Shown here piece by piece: positions 17,622 through 26,159 of a stretch of 41,935 nucleotides of DNA (position 1 is its first letter; every line of letters starts with the position of its first letter). Below the pieces are notes generated by a model. The model saw only the letters and a program-made list of their open reading frames with translations. It had not been told where the DNA came from and made no database searches. The translations under genes were made by a program, and so were the position numbers. The stretch is from Gammaproteobacteria bacterium (lineage in GTDB: Bacteria; Pseudomonadota; Gammaproteobacteria; Legionellales; Legionellaceae): NCBI GenBank assembly GCA_022600515.1, contig JAHZKG010000084.1, positions 1-41,935 of the forward strand, read 5' to 3'.

Positions 17622-18296
17622 ATGCAACTAGAATCTAGGGAAGTTATTCTACTGAAGCCAACCCCTGCTTTTTTATCTTTTTTAGCAGGTCAATTACCTG
17701 AAACAGTCCTCCCTGCTTTTAATTTATTACAAACGGACACCACAGCGTATACCCTGCCCCTTCATGAAACCGAAGAAGCGCTCTTAGAGACAATAGAAGC
17801 TTTATTTCCCACCATGTTTCAACATGAAATTAAGCGCTGGCTTGGTGATGAAGCCGCATTGGGTTTAAATGCGAGTTTTCTTGATTTTCTTTGCTGCTTT
17901 AAGTTTGAAGTACATTCTCATATGCTGGTTTTAGAGTCTGCTTTTGAAAACAACCAGCAATTATTAAGAGTAAAACCACGTTCGTTGCTTTTAAAAAAAA
18001 TGCAGGCACAACAAATACCAGAAGACGATACCGGTGAGCTAGCGACAGTGCTTGAGCAAGTGTCACTTTCTTATTTAATAGAAAATGCGACCGTGATTAT
18101 TAAACATTTTAATCACCTCAAAGAGATTCGTCCATTTATAGAGCAATTTTGTCTTCCTATTTTTAAAATGGAAATGATGCGGGTGTCTGAGTCACGACAA
18201 CAGTGGCCTTCTGTAGGGTCATTTGAAGATTTTAGTCGTTATTTTTCAATTGATATTCATAGCAACGTAGTTCATTTAAATCAAATGGAACTGTAA
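17622..18296 (+). CDS. Hypothetical protein, first of an unrecognised pair
   Basis: I do not recognise this 224-residue soluble protein. It starts after a strong ribosome site (AAGGAGAG, 5 bases before ATG). It is Leu/Glu/Phe-rich and probably mostly helical, with F-L-D-F-L-C-C-F-K-F-E-V in the middle, a basic segment R-V-K-P-R-S-L-L-L-K-K-M and no signal peptide. It lies 2 bases upstream of the next gene, so the two are co-translated and probably work together. The 150 bases upstream are AT-rich and probably hold their promoter. Confidence 0.7.
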   Translation: MQLESREVILLKPTPAFLSFLAGQLPETVLPAFNLLQTDTTAYTLPLHETEEALLETIEALFPTMFQHEIKRWLGDEAALGLNASFLDFLCCFKFEVHSHMLVLESAFENNQQLLRVKPRSLLLKKMQAQQIPEDDTGELATVLEQVSLSYLIENATVIIKHFNHLKEIRPFIEQFCLPIFKMEMMRVSESRQQWPSVGSFEDFSRYFSIDIHSNVVHLNQMEL

Positions 18297-18298
18297 TC

Positions 18299-19132
18299 AT
18301 GGACACTTATTTTTTAATTTTATTTTGTACGCTAAGCATTACTATCATTGGCGCTATAGGTGCGTTTTTTTGGCAAATGCTATTAAGCCGCGATAAACAA
18401 CTAAATCAAACGGCACATCTCAACGCATTAAAACAAGAAAGCCTTACCTTGGAAAATGTACGCGAGCAACAAGAAAGTGATAAGCGTTTTTATGCGCATT
18501 ACGACATCTTAGAAAAAAACAAAGAGCTTATTGAAAAACTAGACACTAAAATTGCTACTTTACTTGAAAAAAAACTAGGTTTAATCAAATCATATAGCGA
18601 AATGGTTGAAAGAGAGTCTCGCTTTATGATTCAAAACTTGTATCCATTTTCAGAAAAAAAAACGCCGTCTGTGCTCTGTCAGGAATTTCATAAATCATTC
18701 CAGTCATATGAAACAGAACTCACTTCACTTCAAACCCACCGTACTAGTTTATGGAGCACGCACAAAAACTTTCAACAGCATTTATTAACTGAAGAAAAAG
18801 AACGCAATAAAAAGTTAGATGCCTTATATGCTCGCCATACGACCGTGCTTGAAAAAATCTACTTAAGTCACCTTGAAAGCACCGACACAATTGATAAGGT
18901 GTCTATTGAAGCGGGCAAACAATCATTTGCACAAAGTATTTTGTATCCACTACAATTTTTAACTTCTTTTTTCAATGGTGACAATAAATCCAGCGCAATC
19001 AAAAAAACCATCAGCGAAGTGCGTTTAAGAAAACTTATTGATAAAACGGAAACTGAAATAAATAATAGTCCTAATCATGATGATCATATGTTAGATTCAG
19101 ATGAAGGCAGGTCACTTGCTGGTGCTCTCTAA
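18299..19132 (+). CDS. Hypothetical membrane-anchored coiled-coil protein
   Basis: The 277-residue protein has one N-terminal hydrophobic helix (about residues 4-28, F-L-I-L-F-C-T-L-S-I-T-I-I-G-A-I-G-A-F-F). A long charged helical region (about 30-195) follows, with Leu/Glu/Lys spacing typical of coiled coils (E-K-N-K-E-L-I-E-K-L-D-T-K-I). The end is acidic. It probably sits in the inner membrane with the coil in the cytoplasm. The family is not recognised; general resemblance to RmuC or septum-site proteins is layout only. Overlapping context with the upstream gene (2-base gap) argues for a shared task. Palindrome P6 begins 4 bases after its stop. Confidence 0.7.
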   Translation: MDTYFLILFCTLSITIIGAIGAFFWQMLLSRDKQLNQTAHLNALKQESLTLENVREQQESDKRFYAHYDILEKNKELIEKLDTKIATLLEKKLGLIKSYSEMVERESRFMIQNLYPFSEKKTPSVLCQEFHKSFQSYETELTSLQTHRTSLWSTHKNFQQHLLTEEKERNKKLDALYARHTTVLEKIYLSHLESTDTIDKVSIEAGKQSFAQSILYPLQFLTSFFNGDNKSSAIKKTISEVRLRKLIDKTETEINNSPNHDDHMLDSDEGRSLAGAL

Positions 19133-19135
19133 CAA

Positions 19136-19170
19136 GACTACATGCCTCGTATAAAACGAGGCACGTAGTC
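19136..19170. repeat. Family 2 palindrome P6, single hairpin
   Basis: A 15-bp stem with one mismatch runs GACTACATGCCTCGT, loop ATAAA, then ACGAGGCACGTAGTC. The 25-base core is an exact inverted copy of 2374-2398. It could also end the upstream transcript, although no T-run follows on either strand. Confidence 0.8.
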
Positions 19171-19209
19171 AGGACCGGGGCTGTAGCCCAATTGTCAATA
19201 CGCCTTATT

Positions 19210-20172
19210 TTAAGCAAAATTTCCAGACCATTTTAGACCAGCATAAAACCCCTGGAGTAATACATCACTACTTACCACATCTGTTTTATTTTCTATGAGT
19301 GAAAGATAATCAAATACCATCCAACCAATATCAAGGCTCAATTGCCCTTGATAAACAGCCTGCACATAATTAACGCCTAATCTTGCATCAAACTCAGGTA
19401 CTACGGCAAATTGCTTCGATGTTCGGCTCAATCCACCTAATCTACTGATCTCAGGATTAGCAATCTCTAAAAAACTTGACTTCGTTGGCCCAAGTATCAC
19501 ATTAGCCGCACCATTGGCATACACTTTAAATCCATGTAAAAAATAATCCGGTAAGTAATGACTTAGCTCAGCGCCCCACCGCGGCCCAACACCAACAAAC
19601 CGTGCATTACTATATCCTTGTAACGAGAGGAGCTCATTAAAGCTATCCAGACTAAGATCATGAGAAAATCCCCTATGTTTATCCAAATAAGCATATTGAA
19701 TCCCCGCATAAACACGAACACCACCATCATCTCGAATAGGCAGTATTTGGCCCAGCTCAAGATTAACAGCAAGCCAATCAGTGCTCTGTCTGATTTCTCT
19801 TGAAGCGCCATGGTTAAGATAATCGCCCCTTACCTGAAGGTAATCTAAAGAATAAATATTCGCTGTAATGCCTTTACCTTTTGCAAAATAATAAGAAGCT
19901 TCGGCAAAAAACCCCCAACCATATCCACGCAAGATAGCAGGATCTTGTGTATAGCCTGTGAGTGTATCAAGCGCCGCGAGTCGATTTTCCCATGGATCGT
20001 GGGTGTATACAGCTTGAAGGTAGAGCGCTCTCGCCGTAAAATTCCAATGCAACATCTCACAAGCAGTGTTAGCACTCACCTCACTGCATTCAAGTTCCGC
20101 CGCCATCGTTCCGGAAAAAACAGCACTAGAACCCAAAAGAAAAACAAGCCCTATTATCTTTTTAATTGTCAT
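19210..20172 (-). CDS. Legionella-type major outer membrane protein family
   Basis: This 320-residue exported beta-barrel protein is probably a porin. A signal peptide is clear (basic start, hydrophobic K-K-I-I-G-L-V-F-L-L-G, cleavage after M-A-A). The mature part has alternating aromatic/glycine strands, including G-W-G-F-F-A-E-A-S-Y-Y-F, L-N-L-E-L-G-Q, G-V-R-V-Y-A-G-I-Q-Y-A-Y-L and F-V-G-V-G-P-R-W-G-A-E-L, as in the Legionella OMP family. Cysteines near the mature N-terminus (C-S-E-V-S-A-N-T-A-C) could form a disulphide. It follows the amide hydrolase on the same strand, 16 bases after its stop. The family call is from pattern recall, not alignment. Confidence 0.7.
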   Translation of the reverse strand: MTIKKIIGLVFLLGSSAVFSGTMAAELECSEVSANTACEMLHWNFTARALYLQAVYTHDPWENRLAALDTLTGYTQDPAILRGYGWGFFAEASYYFAKGKGITANIYSLDYLQVRGDYLNHGASREIRQSTDWLAVNLELGQILPIRDDGGVRVYAGIQYAYLDKHRGFSHDLSLDSFNELLSLQGYSNARFVGVGPRWGAELSHYLPDYFLHGFKVYANGAANVILGPTKSSFLEIANPEISRLGGLSRTSKQFAVVPEFDARLGVNYVQAVYQGQLSLDIGWMVFDYLSLIENKTDVVSSDVLLQGFYAGLKWSGNFA

Positions 20173-20188
20173 TGTATATCCATATATT

Positions 20189-21280
20189 TTACTTTTTCAA
20201 AAATCGCCCTGTCGCATCAATAATATGTGACGCACCATCTGCAAGCGTCATACGTAATTGAGGTGCATCCGGGTCAAAATTAAGCTGACCCATATCAATC
20301 TTTTGCATTGTTAAATCAGAATAGCTACGAAAATACAGCACTTGATGTGTTAAATCTTTTACTACAACCCATTGTGTGAAATCTATCTCATCAGAGGCAT
20401 TATCCCCTTTAGGGCCACGAATAGCACCATAAGGAATATCAACATTATTTAAAATATGCTCCGCCAGGTTTACTGCTTTAGCTGCATCACTGACCTGCTT
20501 TGAATTGCTCACTAAATAAGCTGTTCGAACAAACCGAGACGGTGGCGTATAATCACCCGGTAAACCAAGCGCACCGCCACCCTGACCTGTTGCTGTATAT
20601 GTTATACCATCTTTTACAATCGATGTCGGGGCATTAGGTGATAAGTTAATATCATTTTTAAGATTAGTGGTTTGCCAAGGGTAACTGGGTGAATTAGTGA
20701 AAACACCTAGTTTATCATCATAAATATTCAGTTTCCCCTCAACATATTCAATCACAATGCCTTGGCCTTTGTTATCCGTTACAACATAATGCACAGGAAA
20801 AACAACCGGTTGATTATTATACGTTAAAGCTTTTGTATATACATTGAGCTCTGGTAAGGCTTGTTTAATTTCATCAATGCTTGAGAAATTTCCTAATAGA
20901 TAATCTGCAATTTGATAATAAGGCATTGCATTTGATGCCTGAGCCGCATCATACCTTTCGTATTGTGCTAAGCCTGGAAAATAAAGCAAATCAAACGATA
21001 AGCCTTGTTCATTTATACCGCTCACAGGAAATAAGTTAAATCCGTTCAGTGCGACATAACCATACTTGACCTGCCAATACATACCCGGTTTTTTATCCGG
21101 GGTTTTACTATCAAATACTGTGCCTCGATTCACTGTATAAATTGCTGTTTCAAGATTCGGACCAAACTCCATTGAGCGAGCAATAATCACACTATTATCT
21201 GTGGCTGTTAATCTAAAGTGTGTACAAGCAGCAGACAGACTTGAATATAGGCAAAAAAAAAGCATTAAGACTTTTTTCAT
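20189..21280 (-). CDS. Secreted choloylglycine hydrolase-type amide hydrolase
   Basis: This is an Ntn hydrolase of the bile salt hydrolase/penicillin V acylase family, cleaving linear amides. From the ATG at 21280 the 363 residues begin with a signal peptide ending S-A-A, directly before Cys19, the would-be N-terminal nucleophile. Arg35 stands 16 residues on, exactly as Cys2 and Arg18 do in bile salt hydrolases; the usual Asp three residues later is Glu38 (R-S-M-E-F). Signal cleavage would expose the active Cys. N-G-F-N-L-F-P-V-S-G-I-N-E-Q-G-L-S-F-D fits the family. Natural substrate unknown; N-acyl homoserine lactones or acyl amino acids are possible. Start at 21283 is an alternative. Confidence 0.85.
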   Translation of the reverse strand: MKKVLMLFFCLYSSLSAACTHFRLTATDNSVIIARSMEFGPNLETAIYTVNRGTVFDSKTPDKKPGMYWQVKYGYVALNGFNLFPVSGINEQGLSFDLLYFPGLAQYERYDAAQASNAMPYYQIADYLLGNFSSIDEIKQALPELNVYTKALTYNNQPVVFPVHYVVTDNKGQGIVIEYVEGKLNIYDDKLGVFTNSPSYPWQTTNLKNDINLSPNAPTSIVKDGITYTATGQGGGALGLPGDYTPPSRFVRTAYLVSNSKQVSDAAKAVNLAEHILNNVDIPYGAIRGPKGDNASDEIDFTQWVVVKDLTHQVLYFRSYSDLTMQKIDMGQLNFDPDAPQLRMTLADGASHIIDATGRFLKK

Positions 21281-21384
21281 CATGAAGCATCTTATCAATA
21301 GATAATTAGGTTACTACACTGTAATTAATTCTCAGTGAAAAAAATACACCTAAAATACAACCACAATAAAAAATATTTTTAAAA
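21281..21384. other. Upstream region of the amide hydrolase
   Basis: AT-rich sequence with no gene or strong structure. It must contain the promoter of the hydrolase-porin pair, but no box is convincing. Confidence 0.3.
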
Positions 21385-21930
21385 TCCTGTGTGTTGCACT
21401 AAAAATGCTTATTCTGCTTTAGAAGATGTCCTATTTAATATTGAATTTCGATGAGGGTAACGACCAAACTGCTTAATAATTTTAGCATCTTGTTTTTCAA
21501 GGTTTAAAGCGTCTAATATAGAAGTTACGCATTGACAGAGGCAGGTAAGAATTAAACGCCACTTTTGAATTATTCTGATTAAATTAGTTAGGAAAAACGT
21601 TAGTGGGCTAATTCTGACTGCTTACAGAAATATTTTTCTTAATAACCCAGGGGGAATATTTTTTATATTAAGATGAAAGCTTTCTTGCTGAAGTTAATTT
21701 TAAAACCCATTTGATTTAATTTAGATCTTTTTTGTCGTTCAGAGTGTTAGATCTCGGCCAATGCATAACTCCTATGATAAATCTAATGCCTCAAATAATT
21801 TTAACGCGTGTTGATGCATTTCTAATGATTCACTGTGCATGTAGGGCATATACAAAAATGACCACTCTGTGCTCAGTAATATTTTATCTAACCCTTGACG
21901 AATCGCATCTATAAGACCGTAATTAGGACA
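21385..21930 (-). pseudogene. DUF924 protein remnant
   Basis: Two fragments of a DUF924 gene survive on the minus strand. 21772-21930 encodes G-L-D-K-I-L-L-S-T-E-W-S-F-L-Y-M-P-Y-M-H-S-E-S-L-E, the central family block, and ends at TAG. 21385-21522 encodes E-K-Q-D-A-K-I-I-K-Q-F-G-R-Y-P-H-R-N-S-I-L-N-R-T-S-S, the C-terminal block, with a TAA interrupting just before A-F-L. The N-terminus and the part between are unrecognisable. No start codon or ribosome site remains. Confidence 0.75.
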
Positions 21931-21997
21931 CTATTTTCTTTATTTGGTCTATATTAAGTATATGTAGATTATAAATAAAAATAGGCGGTATCAGAAT

Positions 21998-23716
21998 ATG
22001 TTGGATTTTAAGGTATGTTTTGATAAAAAAACAGGTGAATATTTTATTGAAACCGCAATCAGTGGAAAACAATTACTCACCATCCCGCAACTGAATAAAG
22101 ATACCGCATTCACACGTAATGAGCGGCTTGAGTTAGGCCTTTTAGGAAAGATCCCCTACCGAGTTGAAAGTTTAGATGAGCAGGCTAAGCGTGCTTATGA
22201 GCAATACAGCAGTTATCAAACAGCATTACAAAAAAATATTTTTTTAACCAACTTGAACAATAAAAACCAAGTGCTTTTTTACAAGCTCGTGAGTCGAAAT
22301 TTATTAGAAATGATACCGATTATTTATACGCCCATAGTAGGCACGGCGGTAAAAGAGTTTAGTCGTGAGTACCGACAACCAAGAGGTTTATATATTCCAT
22401 ATGCCAATGAGCCTCATATTGAAGAGATTTTAGACAATCGTTCTAACCCTGATATTGATTTAATCGTTGTGACCGATGGTGAAGGTGTATTGGGTATTGG
22501 TGATCAAGGAATAGGTGGTGTAGATATACCGATTGCTAAACTCATGGTGTATACCTTATGTGGTGGTATTGACCCCACCCGAACATTGCCTATTTTTTTA
22601 GATGTGGGTACAAATAATCAAGCGCTATTAGATAGCCCGTTTTATTTGGGCTGCTCACATTCAAGAATACATGGTGAAAAGTATGACGTTTTTATTCGTC
22701 ATTTTGTAACCGCAATACATAAAAAATTCCCTCATGCATTTTTGCACTGGGAAGATTTTGGTCGACGTAATGCGAGTCAAATTTTAGAATCATTTCAAGA
22801 TAAAATATGTACATTCAATGATGATATTCAAGGAACAGGCGCCGTCACACTTGCAGCCCTTCTTGCCGGATGTCATCTCACAGAGCAGCCTCTTAAAAAA
22901 CAACGTATTATTGTGTATGGCGCAGGATCTGCAGGCACAGGAATTAGTAATCAAATTGTAGATGCTATGGTTCAGCAAGGCTTGAGCCCTGCCGCAGCGC
23001 ATAAGCAATTTTGGTTGGTTGATAGGCAGGGTTTACTGATGAGTGATGACAATACGCTCACAGAAGCCCAAAAGCCTTATGCTCGTCCTAAGTCTGAGCG
23101 TGCGAAGTGGACATATCAAAGCAGTGAGTATCCATCACTGACTGATACGGTCCATCATATTAAACCAACGGTTTTAATTGGCTGCTCTGCTCAAACAGGT
23201 GCTTTTTCACAAGATATTATCCAATATATGGCTAAATCATGTAAGCGCCCTATTATTTTTCCTTTATCAAATCCGGATGAAAAATGTGAAGCAAAACCAG
23301 TTGACATCTTAAAATGGAGTGATGGACGTGCTTTAATTGCAACAGGGACGGCGTTTCCTGCGGTTGAGTATGAGAATCGTTTGATTGAAATTGCGCAGTG
23401 TAATAATGCATTGGTTTTTCCTGGTATTGGGCTCGGTGTGCTCGTTGTTGGTGCAAAAAAACTATCAAAAACAATGATTCGAGCCGCCTCTCATGCACTA
23501 AGCACGTTTTCTCCGAGTCAGAAAGATAGTTTTCTTCCCCTACTTCCTTCACTTGAGCAAGCGCAGTCTGTTGCAAAAGAAATTGCAAGAGAAGTGGCTA
23601 CAGTAGCCATTGAGGAAGGTCTGGCCACGAAAAATAAAACACCGGAAAAGGTAGATCAAGAAATAGAGGCTCGCTTTTGGCAGCCTCGTTATTTACCGTA
23701 TCGTAAGCCTAAATAG
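21998..23716 (+). CDS. maeA: NAD-dependent malic enzyme
   Basis: It oxidatively decarboxylates malate to pyruvate, making NADH. The 572-residue length matches the large (E. coli SfcA/MaeA) class. Blocks seen: R-N-E-R-L-E-L-G-L-L-G, I-I-Y-T-P-I-V-G-T-A-V with the catalytic Tyr, V-V-T-D-G-E-G-V-L-G-I-G-D-Q-G, L-D-V-G-T-N-N, H-W-E-D-F-G-R-R-N-A, F-N-D-D-I-Q-G-T-G-A-V, and the Rossmann glycines V-Y-G-A-G-S-A-G. Ribosome site AGGCGG is about 9 bases upstream. Its end overlaps the convergent cvpA stop by 8 bases. It sits where purF often follows cvpA in relatives. Confidence 0.95.
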   Translation: MLDFKVCFDKKTGEYFIETAISGKQLLTIPQLNKDTAFTRNERLELGLLGKIPYRVESLDEQAKRAYEQYSSYQTALQKNIFLTNLNNKNQVLFYKLVSRNLLEMIPIIYTPIVGTAVKEFSREYRQPRGLYIPYANEPHIEEILDNRSNPDIDLIVVTDGEGVLGIGDQGIGGVDIPIAKLMVYTLCGGIDPTRTLPIFLDVGTNNQALLDSPFYLGCSHSRIHGEKYDVFIRHFVTAIHKKFPHAFLHWEDFGRRNASQILESFQDKICTFNDDIQGTGAVTLAALLAGCHLTEQPLKKQRIIVYGAGSAGTGISNQIVDAMVQQGLSPAAAHKQFWLVDRQGLLMSDDNTLTEAQKPYARPKSERAKWTYQSSEYPSLTDTVHHIKPTVLIGCSAQTGAFSQDIIQYMAKSCKRPIIFPLSNPDEKCEAKPVDILKWSDGRALIATGTAFPAVEYENRLIEIAQCNNALVFPGIGLGVLVVGAKKLSKTMIRAASHALSTFSPSQKDSFLPLLPSLEQAQSVAKEIAREVATVAIEEGLATKNKTPEKVDQEIEARFWQPRYLPYRKPK

Positions 23717-24284
23717 AATCTAAATCATTCGTGCTTGTGCTGTGTTCTTGTTTATTGGGTTCGGTTGCTTCTGGGGCTGTTTTTGGGAGGGGTAATACAC
23801 GGACTTGATGCAGTGCATTAGGCATTAAGTTGAATATCCAGATGGACATCGGTTTAAAGCGTGCATATAGATGCGAGTCTTTAAATTCGGTGTCTTTTGC
23901 GAGCGAGGTTAGGTTTATGATACCGATGAGTAAAGCAATAATAAAAACACCGCGAACTAACCCAAACCCCATGCCAAGTAGTCTGTCAGTTCCTTTGAGC
24001 GGGGAGCGATTTAAAATAAAGCTTAAAATACCGCTAAGCAAACTACCGGCTAATAATGTTGCGAGTAATAACCCAATAAAACTAATAGCAATTCTTGGTG
24101 TGGGATCGTGGGAGTAAGAAATAAGCAGTGGGCTTACTTTTGGTGCATACGTATAGCCAACCCAAATAGCAGTAACCCAAACACAAAGCGCGATTAACTC
24201 TCTAACAAAGCCACGAATTAACCCCGTAAGTACCGAAAGCGTTAAAATAAGAATAATAACGTAATCAATCCAATGTAAAGTCAT
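23709..24284 (-). CDS. cvpA: CvpA family inner-membrane protein
   Basis: This 191-residue protein has the CvpA start (W-I-D-Y-V-I-I-L-I-L-T-L-S-V-L-T-G-L-I-R-G-F-V-R-E) and four predicted helices, with N-R-S-P-L-K-G-T-D-R-L-L-G between the third and fourth, a strong family mark. The C-terminal tail is polar. Named from colicin V production in E. coli; needed for envelope robustness, mechanism unsettled. It ends the accD-folC-dedD-cvpA run, 2 bases after the SPOR gene. purF, its usual partner, is not next. Confidence 0.9.
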   Translation of the reverse strand: MTLHWIDYVIILILTLSVLTGLIRGFVRELIALCVWVTAIWVGYTYAPKVSPLLISYSHDPTPRIAISFIGLLLATLLAGSLLSGILSFILNRSPLKGTDRLLGMGFGLVRGVFIIALLIGIINLTSLAKDTEFKDSHLYARFKPMSIWIFNLMPNALHQVRVLPLPKTAPEATEPNKQEHSTSTNDLDSI

Positions 24285-24286
24285 AA

Positions 24287-24871
24287 TTACCCCACGTTAT
24301 GTTTGATAATAACCCCTTGTAACTGGGTGCTTTCAAAGAGCTTGTTTTTTAATTGAGAGGCATCTGCGCGATCATTTAGCTGCCCCACCGTAACTCTGTA
24401 TGATGGCGTGCCTTCACTTGACATTAAGGTATGATAGCGTGCTTTATAGCCCTGCGTGTTTAATGATTTAACTAATTTTTCTGCATTGTGTTGTACGCTG
24501 AAAACTGCCAGTTGAACCGCATAGCCTTTTAAGATGGTTTTATTTTGAGATATTTTAACGACAGGTGGGTTGGAGGGAACCTTGGGCTTGAGATTTTCTA
24601 TACGTGCAATTTGAGATGCAAGGGTTGGTTTTATTGGGGTAGGCAATGTTACGCGTGCAACTTTAACTGTCTCGAAAACTGTTTTCTCAGTCGCTAACGC
24701 CACTTTAGGGGTAGTAGGCTTTGGGGGGAGTTGTACTGATACATGAATATTTTCTTCCAGGCGTTGGTTTGATTTTTTTAGCATGGCGGGCACAAAAATA
24801 ATGGCGAAGGCCATAATCACAACAAGCCCAGTTATACGGTGTTTTGTTCGTTCATTAACTGCTAAGTTCAT
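24287..24871 (-). CDS. dedD: SPOR-domain cell-division protein, DedD-like
   Basis: A short cytoplasmic segment, one membrane helix (about residues 13-31, I-T-G-L-V-V-I-M-A-F-A-I-I-F-V-P-A-M-L), a Pro/Lys/Val-rich periplasmic linker, and a C-terminal SPOR domain (about 118-190, G-Y-A-V-Q-L-A-V-F then Y-R-V-T-V-G-Q-L). SPOR domains bind septal glycan strands stripped of peptides. ATG at 24871 has AAGGAG 6 bases upstream and overlaps the folC end by 17 bases. Gene order between folC and cvpA supports DedD. Confidence 0.88.
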   Translation of the reverse strand: MNLAVNERTKHRITGLVVIMAFAIIFVPAMLKKSNQRLEENIHVSVQLPPKPTTPKVALATEKTVFETVKVARVTLPTPIKPTLASQIARIENLKPKVPSNPPVVKISQNKTILKGYAVQLAVFSVQHNAEKLVKSLNTQGYKARYHTLMSSEGTPSYRVTVGQLNDRADASQLKNKLFESTQLQGVIIKHNVG

Positions 24872-26159
24872 TTTGTTCTCCTTGATGTACATGAGCATGC
24901 ATAATGGCGCTTACCAGAAAAAAAGAGCCATATACGACAATTATATCGCCAGGTTTTGCTGCATCAATTGCGGCAGTAAACGCTGTGGTTGGATCATCAA
25001 ACACAATCTTGGGATGTTCATTTTTTGCACGATAATAAGCGGCTTTAAGTAAACTTGAAGTGGCTCCGCGTGCATGATTTAAAGTCGTTAAATACCATGT
25101 ATGAACGTATGCTCGCATGGGTTGCATTAAGTCGTAAAGTGTTTTATCTCGCAATCCTGAAAAAACAGCATGTACTTGGCCTTGGACGGTGTGTGTTTTT
25201 AGATAATCAGCTAAGTGTTTCACTGCCTGAAGATTATGAGCAACGTCGAGCAGTGTAGGTATTTTAGTAGGTAACCATTGTTGGCGTCCTAAAATTGTAA
25301 CCTGTTTGGCTGCAGATAAATAATTTAATTTAGATACAGGCAAAATCGGTTGTAGTGTTAAGCTCGCCATAATGGCTGATGCAAATGCTTTGGAATGAAT
25401 GCACGGACGTGATAATTTTAAATAAAATCCGTCAGGTGTTGAAAAAATAAAGGATGTATCTGTTACTTTAAAATCATACGCTTGATGGAGTATTAATAGC
25501 TTGATTTCAAGTGCACTGGCTTTATCTAGTAATGTTTGCGGTGGTGTACTGTCAGCATATACGGCGTGTTGATGTGGTCGAAAAATACCGGCTTTTTCAG
25601 TGGCAATTTTGGCGCGAGTTGCTCCAAGCCAAGCTTCATGATCTAAGTCAATGGTTGTGATAATCGCTAAATCGGCATCAATACAATTGGTTGCATCAAG
25701 GCGCCCTCCCATCCCGACTTCAAGCAAGATAATATCGGGTGTATTTTGCTTAAAATACCAAAGTGCAGCAAGGGTTACCATTTCAAAATAGGTTAGATTA
25801 TTACTGCCTGGTATTGCATGAATAGCTAAAAAAGCGTTGATTAAATCGGCATCTAAAATATTGGTTTTTTTCAGGCGAATGCGCTCGTTGAAGCATAATA
25901 AATGAGGTGAGGTATATACAGCCACTTGGTATCCTGCCGAAGTATATATAGCCTCAAGGGCTGCAATGGTAGAGCCCTTGCCATTGGTACCGGCGACCGT
26001 TATCACCGGTGCATTAAAATGTAATAGATTAAGCGCTTCAGCGACTTTTTTTACACGAGAAAGTCCCAGTTGAATTTCTTTTGTGTGACGATGCTCAAGA
26101 TAATTGAGCCAGTCAGTCACTGAAAAGTGATGAACATTATTATCATTCAGCTGATACAT
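24855..26159 (-). CDS. folC: Dihydrofolate/folylpolyglutamate synthase
   Basis: This bifunctional enzyme adds glutamate to dihydropteroate and folates. From the ATG at 26159 it has 434 residues. Seen: the N-terminal [14 protein letters not shown]-loop [38 protein letters not shown] and D-V-A-H-N-L-Q-A-V. An open frame extends upstream to 26237 but lies within accD. Overlaps accD by 17 bases and dedD by 17, so the operon is translationally coupled. Confidence 0.95.
   Translation of the reverse strand: MYQLNDNNVHHFSVTDWLNYLEHRHTKEIQLGLSRVKKVAEALNLLHFNAPVITVAGTNGKGSTIAALEAIYTSAGYQVAVYTSPHLLCFNERIRLKKTNILDADLINAFLAIHAIPGSNNLTYFEMVTLAALWYFKQNTPDIILLEVGMGGRLDATNCIDADLAIITTIDLDHEAWLGATRAKIATEKAGIFRPHQHAVYADSTPPQTLLDKASALEIKLLILHQAYDFKVTDTSFIFSTPDGFYLKLSRPCIHSKAFASAIMASLTLQPILPVSKLNYLSAAKQVTILGRQQWLPTKIPTLLDVAHNLQAVKHLADYLKTHTVQGQVHAVFSGLRDKTLYDLMQPMRAYVHTWYLTTLNHARGATSSLLKAAYYRAKNEHPKIVFDDPTTAFTAAIDAAKPGDIIVVYGSFFLVSAIMHAHVHQGEQNELSS

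Noticed and set aside
19176-19205. tRNA-like start GGGGCTGTAGCCCAATTG
   Set aside because: No anticodon arm, T-arm or acceptor partner follows; the match is a short hairpin after palindrome P6.
21732-21914. 60-codon plus-strand frame
   Set aside because: It is antisense to the DUF924 remnant, whose translation matches the family block.
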